Shown here: piece by piece, positions 1 through 7,090 of the stretch
Numbering within the stretch: position 1 is the stretch's first letter
Layout of the letters: every line of letters begins with the position of its first letter
Assembly (NCBI GenBank): GCA_028717505.1
Contig: JAQUNQ010000008.1
Location: 1 to 18,173, forward strand
DNA: 18,173 nt
DNA from: Candidatus Peribacteraceae bacterium
GTDB lineage: Bacteria > Patescibacteriota > Gracilibacteria > Peribacterales > Peribacteraceae
Direction of reading: 5' to 3'
Translations under genes and position numbers: made by a program
The notes under the pieces: generated by a model
Seen by the model: the letters and a program-made list of their open reading frames with translations, nothing else
The model's database searches: none
What the model was told of the DNA's origin: nothing

Positions 1-1
1 G

Positions 2-79
2 GCACAGACGGCTGCGGGAGGGTTCTCGGGCGATCCCGATGCATCCCACGAGCCGCTCGTGAATGCCGCATCGCTCTAG
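2..79 (+). CDS. C-terminal fragment of an unidentified protein (5' truncated by window)
   Basis: Frame 2 is open from the window edge to a TAG at 77-79 and encodes about 25 residues ending in NAASL. The residues are small and polar, with no motif that names a family. A second plus frame is also open for about 60 nt, so frame choice rests only on plausible composition and on the stop lying just before the promoter of the next plus-strand gene. I do not recognise the protein. Confidence 0.35.
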   Translation, partial: AQTAAGGFSGDPDASHEPLVNAASL

Positions 80-100
80 TGGAAACGAGAAATCGTCCTT

Positions 101-127
101 CTCCTCTCTGAGAGCAGAAGAGGGGAG
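101..127 (+). terminator. possible weak terminator hairpin
   Basis: CTCCTCTC at 101-108 pairs with GAGGGGAG at 120-127 (8 bp, one G-T pair) around an 11-nt loop, just after the upstream stop codon. The next T run is about 20 nt further on (147-151), so this is not a canonical intrinsic terminator. It may simply be a purine/pyrimidine-rich stretch. Confidence 0.22.
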
Positions 128-153
128 GAGTGGCCGCGGCAGCAGGTTTTTGC

Positions 154-159
154 TAGAAT
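154..159 (+). promoter_or_regulatory. -10 box placing a leaderless start for the M23 gene
   Basis: TAGAAT at 154-159 is preceded by TG at 152-153, giving an extended -10 (TG-C-TAGAAT). The ATG at 167 lies 7 nt downstream, where transcription would begin. The earlier in-frame ATG at 158 overlaps the -10 box, so the 167 start is preferred. Confidence 0.5.
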
Positions 160-166
160 GAGAGGA

Positions 167-1078
167 ATGCTCCACATCGAAATCGAGATCGAGAGACCCA
201 TCGCGACCCTCGTCACCATCGTGGGGGTCGTGGGGGCAATCGTATGGTTCAACTGGGGCGGGAGCGGGCAGAGAGGGGAAGCATCTGCCATGGAGCCGGT
301 GCATGCCGTCTCTACGCAGGGAGACAGGAGTGGCGGCGGCGGAGACGACAGGATGGCGCTCCATGATGCGGAGGATGAAGCGCGCTTCCTCCGGATGCAG
401 CAGGCGGTCCTGAGTCGTCGCGAGGAAATCCTGCGCTACACGCTGCAGTTGCTCGAGGAGCAGGCGCAGCGCCTCGGCGATACTTCCCCGGGGGAGAGTG
501 CCGCTCTCATCGAGAGTGAGCAGCAGCTCATCGCGCTCCTCACAGATCGTCAGGCAGGCGAGGAGAAGCTCCTCGAGACCCTGAGGCAGATGTGGGAGGC
601 GGAAGGCGCACCCCTCCGGCTGCAGCAGGGGGACCTCGGCGCTGTCATTCTCGACTGGCCGGTGGAGCCTGCCTTCGGACTCTCCGCGACGTTCCTCGAT
701 GCCGCGTACGAGGCGCGCTTCGGCATCCCCCACCGCGCGATAGATATTCCCGTCGAGCAGGGGTCCGCCGTTCTTGCGGCGGCGGATGGTGTCGTCGAAA
801 GCATCGCCGACAACGGCATGGGCTACAGTTACCTCATCGTCAATCATGGCGGGTATGCCACGCTCTACGGGCACGTGCAGGAGTTCCTCGTGCAAGAGGG
901 GCAGGTCGTGCACAAGGGCGACATCGTCGCGCGCTCCGGCGGACTCCCGGGCACGAAGGGTGCGGGGCTGCTCTCCACCGGACCGCATCTCCACTTCGAA
1001 GTGATCGTGCAGGGCGAGCGGTTGGACCCGCTCACATTCCTCCCCGCGCGTGCGGGGCTCACGGGGAACTCCCTCTAG
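167..1078 (+). CDS. membrane-anchored M23 family metallopeptidase
   Basis: A predicted zinc endopeptidase acting on cell-wall peptidoglycan outside the membrane. The 303-residue product has one hydrophobic N-terminal segment (about residues 11-29, signal anchor), a Gly/Ser-rich linker, a charged helical, probably coiled-coil region (about 65-145), and a C-terminal M23 domain (about 165-295). Metal and catalytic residues are present: H189 and D193 (HRAID), H236 (LYGH) and H274/H276 (PHLHFEV). Coiled coil plus M23 recalls EnvC-type division hydrolases, but here the catalytic site looks intact. It converges on the dGTPase gene: the two stop codons share one CTAG. The start at 167 is chosen because a -10 box ends 7 nt upstream and no Shine-Dalgarno sequence is visible. 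The family call is firm; the exact substrate bond is unknown. Confidence 0.9.
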   Translation: MLHIEIEIERPIATLVTIVGVVGAIVWFNWGGSGQRGEASAMEPVHAVSTQGDRSGGGGDDRMALHDAEDEARFLRMQQAVLSRREEILRYTLQLLEEQAQRLGDTSPGESAALIESEQQLIALLTDRQAGEEKLLETLRQMWEAEGAPLRLQQGDLGAVILDWPVEPAFGLSATFLDAAYEARFGIPHRAIDIPVEQGSAVLAAADGVVESIADNGMGYSYLIVNHGGYATLYGHVQEFLVQEGQVVHKGDIVARSGGLPGTKGAGLLSTGPHLHFEVIVQGERLDPLTFLPARAGLTGNSL

Positions 1079-2184
1079 GAGGTTTGTTTGGATGATACCG
1101 CCTGCCGGGTGGCGTAGGCGTCCGTCATGCCGGAGATATAGTCACAGATGGCTTCATGCAGTGCTCCGTGCGTTTTCTGCTGCAGGGCGGTGACCTTGGG
1201 CGGCGGATCCTCCTCGTATGCGTGACAGAGAGCGGAGACGACTTTCCGTCCCTCTGCGTTGCACGCCTCCACTTTGGGATGGAGATAGAGGTGCTGCCAT
1301 AGGAACGCACGCAGCTCTCCGAGGGAGACTTGCATGCGGGGAGAGAAGCACACGAGCGCATCAGGGGATCCGAGCACATCCCGGAGCTGCGTGATGCGGT
1401 GGTCTGCGATCTGTGCCGCTGTCTCCGAGTAGAGATCGGTCACGAGGAGATGGATGATCGTTCCCCTGAGCTGTGTGCCGCGCTTCTCCGCGCGCTTGGC
1501 CGCCTCGTGAGCGAGGGGGATGGAGAGAAGTTCTTTCCGTGAGAAGAGTTTCGAGCGGAGCCCGTCGTCGCAGTCGTGCGCGGTGTAGGCGATCTCGTCG
1601 GCGAGATCCACCAGCGCGGCCTCCAGGGTCCTTCCTTCCTTCATCGCATCGCCGGCAGGATGGTCGTGCGGCGTGGTGTGCTTTCGGAGCCCCTCGAGCA
1701 CCTCGCGGTTCAGGTTCAAACCCGGAAAGAGCACGGAGTGTTCCTCGAGGAGCGTAACAATGCGCAGGGACTGCTCGTTGTGCTCGAATCGTGCACGGTG
1801 AGCGCGCATCCAATGGTCGAGCTCCTCCTCGCCCGCATGGCCGAACGGCGGGTGGCCCAAGTCATGGGCGAGCGCGATGCACTCCGCGAGATCCTCGTTG
1901 AGTCCGAGCGTCCGCGCGATGTCGCGGCTGATCTGCGCCACCTCCATGGTGTGCGTGAGGCGCGTGCGTACGTGGTCGTGCGTGCCCGCCACGAAGACCT
2001 GCGTCTTCCCCTTCAGGCGCCGGAAGGCCTGCGTGTGGATGATGCGGTCGCGATCCCGCTGGAAGGGCGAGCGCGTCTCATCCTCCGGCTCCTCATGCTC
2101 GCGCCCAAGGAGGCCCTGATGCGGGACGGCGTACGCTGCGAGGAGCTCATTGGCCTTCTGAATGCGGTCAGCGAGGGGAAACAT
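1075..2184 (-). CDS. dgt: deoxyguanosinetriphosphate triphosphohydrolase-like HD protein
   Basis: A dNTP triphosphohydrolase of the HD superfamily, which splits dGTP or related dNTPs into deoxynucleoside and triphosphate in the cytoplasm. The 369-residue length fits the family. Visible motifs are QAFRRLKGKTQVF (residues 52-64), the metal-binding H78 in RLTHTMEVAQ, the H107-D108 pair in ALAHDLGHPPFGHAGE with H111 and H116, and the late acidic motif DEIAYTAHDCDDGLR (196-210). The N-terminal REHEEPEDETRSPFQRDRDRI is also typical of this group. Its 3' end overlaps the facing M23 gene by 4 nt. The ATG at 2184 has no Shine-Dalgarno sequence. Nucleotide specificity cannot be read from the sequence; many members are annotated only as 'dGTPase-like'. 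Confidence 0.93.
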   Translation of the reverse strand: MFPLADRIQKANELLAAYAVPHQGLLGREHEEPEDETRSPFQRDRDRIIHTQAFRRLKGKTQVFVAGTHDHVRTRLTHTMEVAQISRDIARTLGLNEDLAECIALAHDLGHPPFGHAGEEELDHWMRAHRARFEHNEQSLRIVTLLEEHSVLFPGLNLNREVLEGLRKHTTPHDHPAGDAMKEGRTLEAALVDLADEIAYTAHDCDDGLRSKLFSRKELLSIPLAHEAAKRAEKRGTQLRGTIIHLLVTDLYSETAAQIADHRITQLRDVLGSPDALVCFSPRMQVSLGELRAFLWQHLYLHPKVEACNAEGRKVVSALCHAYEEDPPPKVTALQQKTHGALHEAICDYISGMTDAYATRQAVSSKQTS

Positions 2185-2200
2185 AGAGAGTAATCAGTGT

Positions 2201-2229
2201 ACTCTATTTTTCTTTTCCCTCACGTCCAA
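2201..2229 (-). promoter_or_regulatory. promoter of the dGTPase gene
   Basis: On the minus strand, TTGGAC (complement of 2224-2229) is followed after 17 nt by TAGAGT (complement of 2201-2206). Transcription would start 9-10 nt before the ATG, leaving a very short leader without a Shine-Dalgarno sequence. Confidence 0.45.
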
Positions 2230-2286
2230 ACAGCCGTTGAGCGAGGACGCTTATGCTCCTGATACAACAGGTGGGTGACCGCATCC

Positions 2287-2302
2287 CCGGATCGCAATCC
2301 GG
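2287..2302. other. small perfect hairpin in the 188-bp spacer between dgt and the laccase-domain gene
   Basis: CCGGAT (2287-2292) and ATCCGG (2297-2302) form a 6-bp stem around a 4-nt loop. No T run follows on either strand, so it is not a standard terminator. The rest of 2230-2372 holds several short complementary segments but no gene I can support. Confidence 0.3.
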
Positions 2303-2372
2303 AGAGAGTAGGCCTCCCGTAAAGCATAGTGAGGAGAAACGTGATCGCTCTGACGGGCCGTCCAGACAGGTT

Positions 2373-3059
2373 CTAGGCTAGCACTTCCTTCAGGGTGCAG
2401 ACGAGCAAGTTTGTCTGACCCGCTTTCACGTCCTCGCGGTCGCTGCCCCGCCACGTCCAGTACGTTTCCGGATGGCAGCAGGTGCAGGCGGGGTGTCGTT
2501 CCACGTGCGTCGAGGGCACGCCGAGCGTGCGGAGTGCGGCGTCGGCGGCGGCACGCAGATCCACGCACCGGCCGCGAACGAAGCGCCGTGGGATGGTGGG
2601 GAGTTCCTTTTCCGGATCGGTGAATGCCGCGCACTGCGTGCAGAGCGAGGGGCCGGCGATGACGTAGGTTTCCGCAGGCGCGACGCCCCAGTGATTCCGG
2701 AGTGTCTGGAAGAAGGCGGGGATGGCACCGGCGACGAGTCCGCGCCAGCCGGCATGCAGGGTGCCGAGGACGTGCTGCTTGGGGGCGTACACGACGAAGA
2801 TCTGGCAGTCCGCGCCGCGGACGATGAGCGCGAGGTCCGTATGATTCGTCACCATGCCGTCCGCATCTTCGAGCCGGTCCGATTCATTCTCCATGAGGAC
2901 CGTGCGGTTGCCATGCACCTGATTCAACGTTGCGAACGCCGTGACGCCGACGGCCTGCGCACAGGCGGGAAACGACTCGGCCGGGCGCTCCTTCGTGAAG
3001 AGCTCCACACGCACGCGGTCGGCGAAGGGCTTCAGGAGGGCGAAGGAGTGGGGGGCCAT
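2373..3059 (-). CDS. laccase-domain (YfiH/PgeF-type) multicopper-like protein
   Basis: A 228-residue member of the family once called polyphenol oxidase/laccase domain (YfiH, YlmD). Members have been shown to act as purine nucleoside-cleaving or oxidoreductase enzymes, and YfiH has been linked to peptidoglycan editing. Metal-site motifs are in order: NQVHG (H49), RGADC (C85) and LHAGWRG (H102), then GPSLCTQC (136-143) and a C-terminal CTCC...YWTWRG stretch (192-205). The usual ADCxP reads ADCQI here. The ATG at 3059 overlaps the upstream nnrD stop in a TGATG junction, so translation is probably coupled. A TTG one codon upstream is possible but less likely. The substrate cannot be assigned. 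Confidence 0.85.
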   Translation of the reverse strand: MAPHSFALLKPFADRVRVELFTKERPAESFPACAQAVGVTAFATLNQVHGNRTVLMENESDRLEDADGMVTNHTDLALIVRGADCQIFVVYAPKQHVLGTLHAGWRGLVAGAIPAFFQTLRNHWGVAPAETYVIAGPSLCTQCAAFTDPEKELPTIPRRFVRGRCVDLRAAADAALRTLGVPSTHVERHPACTCCHPETYWTWRGSDREDVKAGQTNLLVCTLKEVLA

Positions 3060-3847
3060 CAATCGGGATCGTAGGTGTGCAGCTGGTGCGGGATCTGCAG
3101 GATGACATCCTGCGCCGTGAAGGCGTACCCCTCCTCGGGGTAGAGGACGGTGGCGGCCCGCTTGATGATGGTGCCGGCGGCGAGGGCCGCATCGGGGGGT
3201 GGAACCTTCTGCGCGATGAGTCCCGCGATGAGTCCCGCGAGCGCGTCCCCTGTCCCGCCGACGGTGAGTCCCGCATTTCCTCCCGTGATCTCCTCGACCT
3301 CTCCGTCAGGGAGGGCGATGTAGTCGGTTGGGCCTTTCAGGAAGATCGTCACGCCCGCCTCCTCCGCGCACGTGCCGATGTCATCCGGCGCCACCTCCAT
3401 CCGCTCGAGCTCCGCGAGGTGCGGCGTCAGGACGGCAGGTTTTCCTTTCACGAGTGAGAGGGTCTCCGGCTGCAGTGCGGCGGCGTCGAGCACGAGGGCG
3501 CAGGGCGCCTCCGCGATGATGTCCTTCAGGGAGCGGATGGCCTGCTCATCGCTGTGCGCGATGCCGGGGCCGAGGACGGCACAGTCCATGGTCGCGAGGA
3601 GCTCCAGGATGGCCGCGGTGTCCCCGTGTGTGAGGTCGTCGCCGTGGAAGGGATGCACCTGAAAGTTGAGAGACGCATTCTTAGCCACCTGCGCGTGGCA
3701 GGACGGCAGGCACACGAAGACGAGATCGACGCCACTCGCCTCCGCAGCGAGCGCGCTGAAGAGCGGTGCACCGTGCATGAACTTCGAGCCGCCGATGACG
3801 GCGACTTTCCCATTCTCCCCTTTGTGGGAATCGGGCTCGCGTTGCAC
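3059..3847 (-). CDS. nnrD: ADP/ATP-dependent (S)-NAD(P)H-hydrate dehydratase
   Basis: A metabolite-repair enzyme that converts hydrated NADH/NADPH (NADHX/NADPHX) back to NAD(P)H using a nucleotide. The 262-residue product matches the ribokinase-like C-terminal domain of YjeF proteins: HKGENGKVAVIGGS (8-21), LGPGI (92-96), VLDAAAL (119-125, usually DADAL), VLTPHLAELERM (139-150), LKGPTDYI (170-177) and GGNAGLTVGGTGDALAG (189-205) with the catalytic D201. The N-terminal epimerase domain (NnrE) of two-domain YjeF proteins is absent. The start is GTG at 3847, 6 nt after TACACT. It lies 32 nt downstream of the glycosyltransferase gene and is coupled to the laccase-domain gene, so it may be transcribed with the former or from its own promoter. 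Confidence 0.92.
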   Translation of the reverse strand: MQREPDSHKGENGKVAVIGGSKFMHGAPLFSALAAEASGVDLVFVCLPSCHAQVAKNASLNFQVHPFHGDDLTHGDTAAILELLATMDCAVLGPGIAHSDEQAIRSLKDIIAEAPCALVLDAAALQPETLSLVKGKPAVLTPHLAELERMEVAPDDIGTCAEEAGVTIFLKGPTDYIALPDGEVEEITGGNAGLTVGGTGDALAGLIAGLIAQKVPPPDAALAAGTIIKRAATVLYPEEGYAFTAQDVILQIPHQLHTYDPD

Positions 3848-3853
3848 GGGGAC

Positions 3854-3859
3854 AGTGTA
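3854..3859 (-). promoter_or_regulatory. -10 box upstream of nnrD
   Basis: TACACT on the minus strand (complement of 3854-3859) ends 6 nt before the GTG start at 3847. No convincing -35 element is visible at the usual distance. The short distance predicts a leaderless message. Confidence 0.4.
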
Positions 3860-3879
3860 CCGCCGCTTCAGATCGTCTC

Positions 3880-4998
3880 CTACAGGGGCGAACCTGCGCG
3901 CCGGAAGCGGTGGAGTGCGTCTTCGATGGTGGCGAGCATCTGCGTGCGGAAGCGGCTTGAGGAGAAGGCGCGCGCGTGAGACCGGATGGCCTCGGGGTCG
4001 AAGGAGCGCTCCGCGAAGCGCGCGAGGGCTGCGCTCAGGGATTCCCTCGTCTGTTCCGGGAAGAAGAGGCCTGTGACGCCATCCCGCACCGTGTCGAGCA
4101 CACCGCCCTGACCGAGCGCGATCACCGGTGTGCCGCAGGCCTGCGCCTCGAGCGGGACGACGCCCGCATCCTCCACCTGCGGGAAGAGGACGGCCTTCGC
4201 TTGTGCGTAGAGTGTGGGGAGCGCCTCGTCCGGCACGAAGCCGAGGAACTCAACGGTGGGTCCTGCGAGGCGCTTCAGGGAGGCGAAGCTCTTGCCGACG
4301 CCGGCGATCTTCAGGGGCAGCTTCAGGGCATTTGCTGTCTCGATGAGCAGGTCGAAGCGCTTGTAGGGGACCAGCCGGCCGATGCCGAGGTAGTATCCTT
4401 CCCGTCGCTTCCCGGCGAGGGGGACGGAGAAGAAGCGGTCCTCCACGGGCGGAGGGACGACGGTGCTCTCCCGTCCGTAGGTCCGCGCAATGCGCTCCTT
4501 CGTGGCATGGGAATTCGCGAGGAAAACATCGGTGCGTCTGGCCGTGGTGAGGTCCCATCGCCGGAGCTGCTTCAGCATCTTCTTCACGGTCTTGCGCGCG
4601 AAGTGTGGCACACGGAAATCATGGAGATATTCCTCCTCCATCTCCCACGCGTAGCGCATGGGCGTGTGGCAGTAGCAGACGTGCACGGCGGAGCTCGGCG
4701 GGATGATCCCCTTCCCCACGGCGTGTGAGGAACTCACGATGAGGTCATAGCCGCGGAGATCGAAGCGCTCGAGCGCGCGCGGCATCCACGGGAGGAGCCA
4801 GGTGTGCTGGCGCGTGATCTGGTACCAGCGTTGGAGGGGGCTCGTTCGGATGGCGGCGTCCCGGAGCGGGCCGAGATGATCCTTCCGGGCGACGGTCGTG
4901 AAGAGCGGCGCATCGGGCCAGAGGGCATGGAACTCCGCGACGACGTGCTCGGCACCGCCGAATGTCGGGAGCCAGTCCGCGATGAGGGCGACCTTCAT
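3880..4998 (-). CDS. glycosyltransferase, GT4 (GT-B fold) family
   Basis: A predicted retaining glycosyltransferase that adds sugars from nucleotide donors to a cell-surface glycan or lipid carrier. The 372-residue protein begins MKVALIADWLPTFGGAEHVV, the usual GT4 opening with a GGAE loop. It has an acceptor-side half and then a donor-binding half: NSHATKERI (about residue 190), YYLGIGRLVPYKRFDLLIE, VEFLGFVPDEALPTLYAQAK, and the signature FPQVEDAGVVPLEAQACGTPVIA with the two spaced acidic residues of the EX7E motif. The start at 4998 is chosen because the family begins there; upstream in-frame codons to 5055 have no such homology. The gene is divergent from ftsQ. Donor, acceptor and product are unknown. 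Confidence 0.9.
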   Translation of the reverse strand: MKVALIADWLPTFGGAEHVVAEFHALWPDAPLFTTVARKDHLGPLRDAAIRTSPLQRWYQITRQHTWLLPWMPRALERFDLRGYDLIVSSSHAVGKGIIPPSSAVHVCYCHTPMRYAWEMEEEYLHDFRVPHFARKTVKKMLKQLRRWDLTTARRTDVFLANSHATKERIARTYGRESTVVPPPVEDRFFSVPLAGKRREGYYLGIGRLVPYKRFDLLIETANALKLPLKIAGVGKSFASLKRLAGPTVEFLGFVPDEALPTLYAQAKAVLFPQVEDAGVVPLEAQACGTPVIALGQGGVLDTVRDGVTGLFFPEQTRESLSAALARFAERSFDPEAIRSHARAFSSSRFRTQMLATIEDALHRFRRAGSPL

Positions 4999-5007
4999 GT
5001 GTGTCCC

Positions 5008-5013
5008 ATTGTT
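5008..5013 (-). promoter_or_regulatory. -10 box upstream of the glycosyltransferase gene
   Basis: AACAAT on the minus strand (complement of 5008-5013) ends 9 nt before the ATG at 4998. TGGAGA (complement of 5030-5035) lies 16 nt further upstream as a 4-of-6 match to a -35. This promoter is divergent from the ftsQ promoter in the 117-bp spacer. Confidence 0.35.
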
Positions 5014-5078
5014 ACATTGTTTCCCCGTTTCTCCATGGGATTCAGCGCAAACCATTCAACATTGTCGCAAAGTTACAA

Positions 5079-5108
5079 TGTCACAAAGGGGCTTCCAGTC
5101 CCTACAAT
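5079..5108 (+). promoter_or_regulatory. promoter of the ftsQ-like gene
   Basis: TGTCAC (5079-5084) and TACAAT (5103-5108) are 18 nt apart. The ATG at 5116 follows the -10 by 7 nt, so the message should be leaderless. The -10 is a 5-of-6 match; the -35 is weak. Confidence 0.5.
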
Positions 5109-5115
5109 GGGCTCC

Positions 5116-6039
5116 ATGCCTCTGCGGTTCATGCGTCGTTTGCCGCGCCGCTTCAATCGTCCCGTGACACGCGAGACGCGACGTTTGGTCGCGCGTTACC
5201 ATCGTCGTCCGATGCGGAGCAAGGTGGGGCAGCAGCTGCGGAAGTGGTCGCGCGGATGGCATCGCACGACGGAAGGATGGAAGCGCGCGCTCGTCACGTG
5301 GTCCATCGCCGCACTCATCGGCCTCTTCCTCCTCGTCATCGGTCTCCTTCTCCTCTCCCCCGTGGGGCGCGTGGAGGAGATTCGCGTTTCCCGCGCGGAT
5401 CCGCGGCTCGACATCGAGGAGGTCCAGAAGATCCTCTCCCCCCTCTTCAAGCAGCATCTCCTCGTCCTCTCCGCACGGCAGGTCCGCGACCTCCTCTCCG
5501 TGGAGATCCCCGATATCCAGGAGGTGCACGTGCGCAAGCGCTATCCTTCCCAACTCTTCGTGCAGATCGATCTCGAGCCGCTCATCGCGCGCCTGGAGAT
5601 CGTCGATCCGGAACAGGAGCAAAGAGCGGATAGCCTCACGCAGTCCGGCTCCACCTTCGACTACCTCACGAGCGGCGGCATCTACGTCACGACATCTGTG
5701 GTGGAGAAGAGCAAGGCGCTCCCGCTCCTCCGTGTCGTCGACTGGGGGGTGCGGCCCGCACCGGAGGATGCCCTGCTCTCCACGGAATTCATTCGTCGCA
5801 TGGAGGAAATAGAGGGCATCCTCACTACCCAGTTTGGCCAGCAGGTGAATGCCCGCACCGTCTATCTGCGGGCGCAGGAGTTTCACCTGCGGGTGGGGAC
5901 AGTGAGCCTGTGGTTCGATGTGCGCGGTTCTCTGGAGGATCAGATGCGCCGCTTCCGCACGTTCCTCGGTGCAGTGGGGCTGGCTAATGCCAGAGAATAT
6001 GTCGATTTGCGTCTCTCGGGCCGTGTCATCTTCAAGTGA
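5116..6039 (+). CDS. ftsQ: FtsQ/DivIB-like cell division protein
   Basis: A bitopic membrane protein expected to link early and late divisome proteins. The 307-residue sequence has a very basic cytoplasmic N-terminus (residues 1-57), one transmembrane segment (about 58-82, ITGLFLLVIGLLLL-like), then a POTRA domain (about 85-155) starting VEEIRVSRADPRLD, with the typical end VHVRKRYPSQLFVQI, and a C-terminal beta domain. Residues after 155 are poorly conserved, as usual in the family. The start at 5116 follows a TACAAT box by 7 nt; a longer reading frame upstream crosses the divergent promoter region and is rejected. The gene is followed at once by an intrinsic terminator whose stem includes the stop codon. 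A carboxypeptidase and a LysM peptidase follow, making this a wall and division block. Confidence 0.82.
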   Translation: MPLRFMRRLPRRFNRPVTRETRRLVARYHRRPMRSKVGQQLRKWSRGWHRTTEGWKRALVTWSIAALIGLFLLVIGLLLLSPVGRVEEIRVSRADPRLDIEEVQKILSPLFKQHLLVLSARQVRDLLSVEIPDIQEVHVRKRYPSQLFVQIDLEPLIARLEIVDPEQEQRADSLTQSGSTFDYLTSGGIYVTTSVVEKSKALPLLRVVDWGVRPAPEDALLSTEFIRRMEEIEGILTTQFGQQVNARTVYLRAQEFHLRVGTVSLWFDVRGSLEDQMRRFRTFLGAVGLANAREYVDLRLSGRVIFK

Positions 6040-6099
6040 AGCCGGATGAAGTGGTGCGATCAGGCCGGAAAACACCCTTCTCTTCACTTGATTTTTTTT
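6032..6099 (+). terminator. intrinsic terminator after ftsQ
   Basis: TCAAGTGAAG (6032-6041) and CTTCACTTGA (6082-6091) are a perfect 10-bp inverted repeat followed directly by eight T residues (6092-6099). The stop codon TGA (6037-6039) sits in the 5' arm. The loop is long (40 nt) but contains further complementary segments (CCGG/CCGG, GGTG/CACC) that could shorten it. Confidence 0.75.
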
Positions 6100-6131
6100 G
6101 CAGCGTTTCTTCATGAAATGCGTGCGGAAGC

Positions 6132-6161
6132 TTCACGGGAAGGTGGCAAAGGGCCTATGAT
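6132..6161 (+). promoter_or_regulatory. promoter of the D-Ala-D-Ala carboxypeptidase gene
   Basis: TTCACG (6132-6137) and TATGAT (6156-6161) are spaced by 18 nt. The ATG at 6170 is 8 nt downstream of the -10, so the message should begin at or next to the start codon. Confidence 0.5.
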
Positions 6162-6169
6162 GCTCTTCG

Positions 6170-7072
6170 ATGATGAGTTCGGTTCTCTCCGCGCTCCTCT
6201 TGGGGATGCCACCTCTCCTTGCTACGACTCCTCTGGACGCCACGGTGACACTCCAGGAAATGCGCATCGCTCCCCCTGCAGAAAAACTGACGATCGATCG
6301 GCACCTCTCCGCTTCGGGGGTGCTCGTGATGGATCTCCAGACAGGGCAGCCGCTCTTCGAAGAGCAGGCGGATATCGCACGTCCCATGGCGAGCCTCACT
6401 AAGCTCATGACGGCTCTCATCATCGTGGAGCATCATCCCATGAACGAGTGGGTGAAGATCCCGGAGGGGATCGCGGACACGCGGGGGAGTGTGGCCTACC
6501 TCCCGCCCGGGGAGCACTTCACCGTCGGCAATCTCCTCTCCGCACTCCTCATCGCCTCCGCCAACGATGCCGCCGTCGCGCTCGCGCAACATCACAGCGG
6601 GTCGACGGGGGCCTTCGTGAAGGAGATGAACGAGCGTGCGAAAGTACTGGGTCTTCGCGCGACGTCCTATGCCAATCCCACGGGTTTGGATGATCCGCGC
6701 CAGTGGTCCCCCCCGCGCGATCTCGCGTGGCTTGCAACCTTCGTCCAGCGTTATCCTGACATCAGCGAACGGATGAAGAAGCACGGCGTGACGATCACGA
6801 GCCGCGAGGGGCAGGCCCTCGTCCTCACGCATACGCATGCCCTCGTCCGCGATCCAACCTCGAGCGTCATTGCCGGAAAGACGGGGACGACCGATGCCGC
6901 GGAGCAGTGCCTCGTCTCGCTGGTGGAGGAGGAGGACCGGAAGTACGTTGTGGTGCTGGAGCATTCGCTCGCGCGATACACGGATATGGGAGTGATCCTC
7001 AAGGCGCTCATTGGCCGGGACATCGTGCCGGTTCTCCCCGAGGATAATTCCGCGCTGCCGGCGGGACATTAG
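6170..7072 (+). CDS. D-alanyl-D-alanine carboxypeptidase (PBP5/DacA-type, S11)
   Basis: A serine peptidase that trims the terminal D-Ala from peptidoglycan stem peptides outside the membrane. All three penicillin-binding motifs are present in order: SLTK (75-78), SAN (130-132) and KTGT (237-240). The start has a short hydrophobic signal peptide (about residues 3-20, LLATT end). At 300 residues it covers only the transpeptidase domain; the C-terminal beta domain and amphipathic anchor of DacA are absent, so it may be secreted or held by its N-terminus. Two adjacent ATG codons (6170, 6173) are possible; 6170 follows a TATGAT box by 8 nt. The LysM-M23 gene starts 18 nt after its stop, so the two are probably one operon. 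Confidence 0.92.
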   Translation: MMSSVLSALLLGMPPLLATTPLDATVTLQEMRIAPPAEKLTIDRHLSASGVLVMDLQTGQPLFEEQADIARPMASLTKLMTALIIVEHHPMNEWVKIPEGIADTRGSVAYLPPGEHFTVGNLLSALLIASANDAAVALAQHHSGSTGAFVKEMNERAKVLGLRATSYANPTGLDDPRQWSPPRDLAWLATFVQRYPDISERMKKHGVTITSREGQALVLTHTHALVRDPTSSVIAGKTGTTDAAEQCLVSLVEEEDRKYVVVLEHSLARYTDMGVILKALIGRDIVPVLPEDNSALPAGH

Positions 7073-7090
7073 CGTTCCTGTCTCTTTTCT

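Noticed and set aside
5056..6114. 352-residue minus-strand open frame opposite ftsQ
   Set aside because: FtsQ on the plus strand has the transmembrane and POTRA pattern; the reverse product is acidic low-complexity sequence.
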